From: Glycomyces terrestris
GTDB lineage: Bacteria > Actinomycetota > Actinomycetes > Mycobacteriales > Micromonosporaceae
Assembly (NCBI RefSeq): GCF_003933745.1
Contig: NZ_RSEB01000002.1
Location: 1 to 64,000 of the forward strand
DNA: 64,000 bases
Direction of reading: 5' to 3'
Shown one piece after another: positions 62,365-64,000 of this stretch. The position numbers and the translations under genes were made by a program. Numbering within the stretch: the first letter of the stretch is position 1; each line of letters starts with the position of its first letter. Under the pieces are notes generated by a model. That model saw nothing but the letters and a program-made list of their open reading frames with translations. It made no database searches and was not told where the DNA came from.

Positions 62365-62385
62365 GGGTCCGTACAAATCGGACCC
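62365..62385 (+). terminator. hairpin after prsW
   Basis: GGGTCCG (62365-62371) pairs with CGGACCC (62379-62385) 13 bp after the stop. There is no T tract. Confidence 0.5.
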
Positions 62386-62456
62386 CCGGGAACCCCCCAT
62401 TTCAATGCTGCCAGGAGGGTCCGACGGCTCCGATCCGCCGAACGCGAATCATGCTC

Positions 62457-62491
62457 GGTGGCTGGTGGCTGGTGGCTGGTGGCTGGTGGCT
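62457..62491. repeat. tandem heptamer array (GGTGGCT), 5 units
   Basis: Five perfect GGTGGCT units are followed by a drifted one (GGTCACC). The unit length equals that of the arrays at 8721 and 22404. It lies between prsW and the next convergent gene. Confidence 0.92.
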
Positions 62492-62614
62492 GGTCACCGG
62501 GCCGGCGGCAGTGACCCGCGACTGGTGATCGGCTGCCCTTGTCCAGTTCGTGCGGCGGCCGCTCGGTCGGGGCCGCCGGCCTGCGGCGTCCGGCGGCCGG
62601 GAGCCGGGAGCCGC

Positions 62615-63124
62615 TCAGTGGAACGCGAACGCCGCCCGGTCGAGCTGGACCGACTTCGGGCACAGGAACGAGCCCTGGACCTTTCTGCCCGTGTAGGGAC
62701 CGCCCGCGTACTCGCGCGAGAGTCCCTCGCGGCGGAAGACGACGTCCGTCGCCTCGTAACCGCAGGTGACGCCGAACTTGGTGGCGACGACGCGGATCAC
62801 GTCGGCCGTCGCGGTCCCCGCGGCGTCGTCGAAGGCGAACCGCGTGTCGCGGCCCAGCCGGAACCGGATGCTGCCGGAGCAGTCGAACGCGACCTCATCG
62901 GACTCGATGCGCACCTCCAAGGGTGGCGCGGCCCCGACCGGGACCCCCGCGGCCTCGCAGGCGCCCTTCCGCTCGGCGAGCGTGATGTCGACGGCGTGCC
63001 CGGCCTCCGCGGCCGAGCCGGACCCGGCCGGAACCGGTCGTGCCTCCGCCGCCGCGGCCGGGACCGCACCGGACAGGAGGAGCGCGGCGGCGGCCGCGAC
63101 GATGAGCGGGAAGCGGTGTCGCAA
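62615..63124 (-). CDS. secreted protein of unknown function
   Basis: The protein is 169 aa with a Sec signal (about 1-27, FPLIVAAAAALLLSGAVPAAAA). The mature part has four Cys, spaced as two possible disulfide pairs, and ends SVQLDRAAFAFH. No family was recognised. TTG 63124 puts the signal at the N-terminus. An ATG at 63211 would add 29 residues before it. Confidence 0.65.
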   Translation of the reverse strand: MRHRFPLIVAAAAALLLSGAVPAAAAEARPVPAGSGSAAEAGHAVDITLAERKGACEAAGVPVGAAPPLEVRIESDEVAFDCSGSIRFRLGRDTRFAFDDAAGTATADVIRVVATKFGVTCGYEATDVVFRREGLSREYAGGPYTGRKVQGSFLCPKSVQLDRAAFAFH

Positions 63125-63396
63125 GGGGATCGGCCCTTTCTCGTGCGCGGCGCGCGGGCCGCGCGCCAGGATCGAACGCCTCGGATCGTAGCCCCCGAAT
63201 GTCCGGTTCATATTCGTTTCAGCCGAATCGGAATGCGGCCGCCGCGACCGAGGTAGGGGGCCGGCCGCGACTTTGGTATCGGACCGCGTTCCCCTTCTCC
63301 TCCTTGCGAACTAGTCCTTCAGGATTGTGTTTCCGCAGGTGGGAAGGCATGTTATACGCTGGAGTCGTTCGCATTCAACGGAAAGGCGGCGGCCCC

Positions 63397-64000
63397 ATGC
63401 CCACCGAGAACACCAGCGGCGACCGCACCGTGGTCGCCGACGCGCCCTGGACCGTCCCGGCCGTGTACACGGCCCTCCCGCTCCTCGGGGCCGCGCTCGG
63501 CTGGGGGCTCACGCTCGTCGCCGAGTGGATCACCGGCCTGTCCTGGTTCCCGTTCCAGGGCCTGTTCGAGCTGTTCCTGCGCCTCCCGGACGCCGTCGAA
63601 CTCCTCGCCGGGATCGCGCTCGGCCTCGCCGTCGGCGTCTTCCTCGCCCTCTGGGTCCACCACGAGATGCTCACCGTGACCGTCGGCCGCGACGGCCTCC
63701 GCCTCAAGCGCGGCGACTTCGACGAGGAGGTCCCGCGCGCCGAGGTCGCCTCCGTGTTCGTCGAGGACAAGCTCCTCGTCGTCCTCGGCCACCGCCGCCA
63801 GGAGCTCGCCCAGGTGCACTTCGACCTCAACCGCGACCGCCTCGGCGAGGCGCTGCGCCGCCACGGCTACGGCCTGCTCGGCACCGCCGACCCGTTCGGC
63901 GCGCAGCTGCGGCGCTGGGTCCCCGGCGCCGACGGGCTCCCGCGCGGCGCCGACGCCCTGCTCAAGGCCCGCGCCCACGCCCTCGAGAAGTCGAACGAGG
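63397..64000 (+). CDS. yqeB: YqeB family protein, cut by the window end
   Basis: The first 201 residues lie in the window. There are two membrane helices (about 22-45 and 65-90). A cytoplasmic region like the YqeB family follows (LTVTVGRDGLRLKRGDFDEEVPRAEVASVFVEDKLLVVLGHRRQELAQVHFDLNRDRLGEALRRHGYGLLG, then DPFGAQLRRWVPGADGLPRGADALL). ATG 63397 follows GGAAAGG. The gene continues past 64000. Its function is unknown. Confidence 0.8.
   Translation, partial: MPTENTSGDRTVVADAPWTVPAVYTALPLLGAALGWGLTLVAEWITGLSWFPFQGLFELFLRLPDAVELLAGIALGLAVGVFLALWVHHEMLTVTVGRDGLRLKRGDFDEEVPRAEVASVFVEDKLLVVLGHRRQELAQVHFDLNRDRLGEALRRHGYGLLGTADPFGAQLRRWVPGADGLPRGADALLKARAHALEKSNE

Noticed and set aside
62365..62440. 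Transposon or insertion-sequence remnant between prsW and the secreted protein
   Set aside because: No transposase frame or terminal inverted repeats; only a hairpin and the short heptamer array are visible.

Overview
The window comes from a very GC-rich actinobacterial chromosome. Supporting evidence: GTG/TTG starts throughout, the conserved order rrn – nadD – rsfS – gpgP – degV – comEA – comEC – holA – rpsT – lepA – hemW – hrcA – dnaJ2 – rsmE – phoH – ybeY – era, a CIRCE-controlled hrcA–dnaJ pair, a DtxR/IdeR-type iron box, and many leaderless start sites (a TANNNT hexamer 6-8 nt before the start codon). A Glycomyces/Stackebrandtia-type genus is a guess; the actinomycete assignment is firm.

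Layout. 1-450: end of a 23S rRNA gene, 5S rRNA and two terminators. 486-8414: NAD synthesis, ribosome silencing, GpgP-like phosphatase, a lipoprotein, DegV, DNA-uptake proteins ComEA/ComEC and HolA. 8415-8882: three 73-bp repeats with a covarying hairpin, then a heptamer array. 8883-13945: rpsT, a divergent TetR/membrane-protein pair with a palindromic operator, lepA and a Pro/Gln-rich membrane protein. 14145-20103: PhoD phosphatase, a lytic-enzyme-like lipoprotein, an enoyl-CoA hydratase and hemW fired from one shared promoter, and a CapA-like lipoprotein. 20117-28845: heat-shock genes, an 80-unit heptamer array, a membrane-anchored PemK/MazF-like protein, rsmE, a HIT protein, and the phoH-ybeY-CNNM/CBS-(inactive deaminase)-era operon. 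28946: initiator tRNA.

29355-42781 is the accessory highlight: a 2,022-residue secreted LamG protein, then a 2,247-residue RHS polymorphic toxin ending in a Hint domain and an RNase Sa/barnase-type ribonuclease, with a barstar-like immunity gene overlapping its stop codon. The toxin tip and immunity gene are far poorer in GC than everything around them. 42874-50382: a methyltransferase, an Rv3235-like protein, a beta-propeller phytase and an iron-siderophore ABC operon with an iron box at its first start codon. 50473-64000: Smr protein, cation efflux, MFS transporter, AraC regulator, GH19 chitinase, a STAND-TPR ATPase, VOC and PrsW proteins, ending in a truncated yqeB.

A recurring oddity is three unrelated tandem repeats that all have a 7-bp unit (TGCGGGG, TTGAGCG, GGTGGCT), all between genes. 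The most informative regulatory site is the 18-bp gap between the enoyl-CoA hydratase and hemW start codons, where two leaderless promoters share one near-palindromic -10 element.
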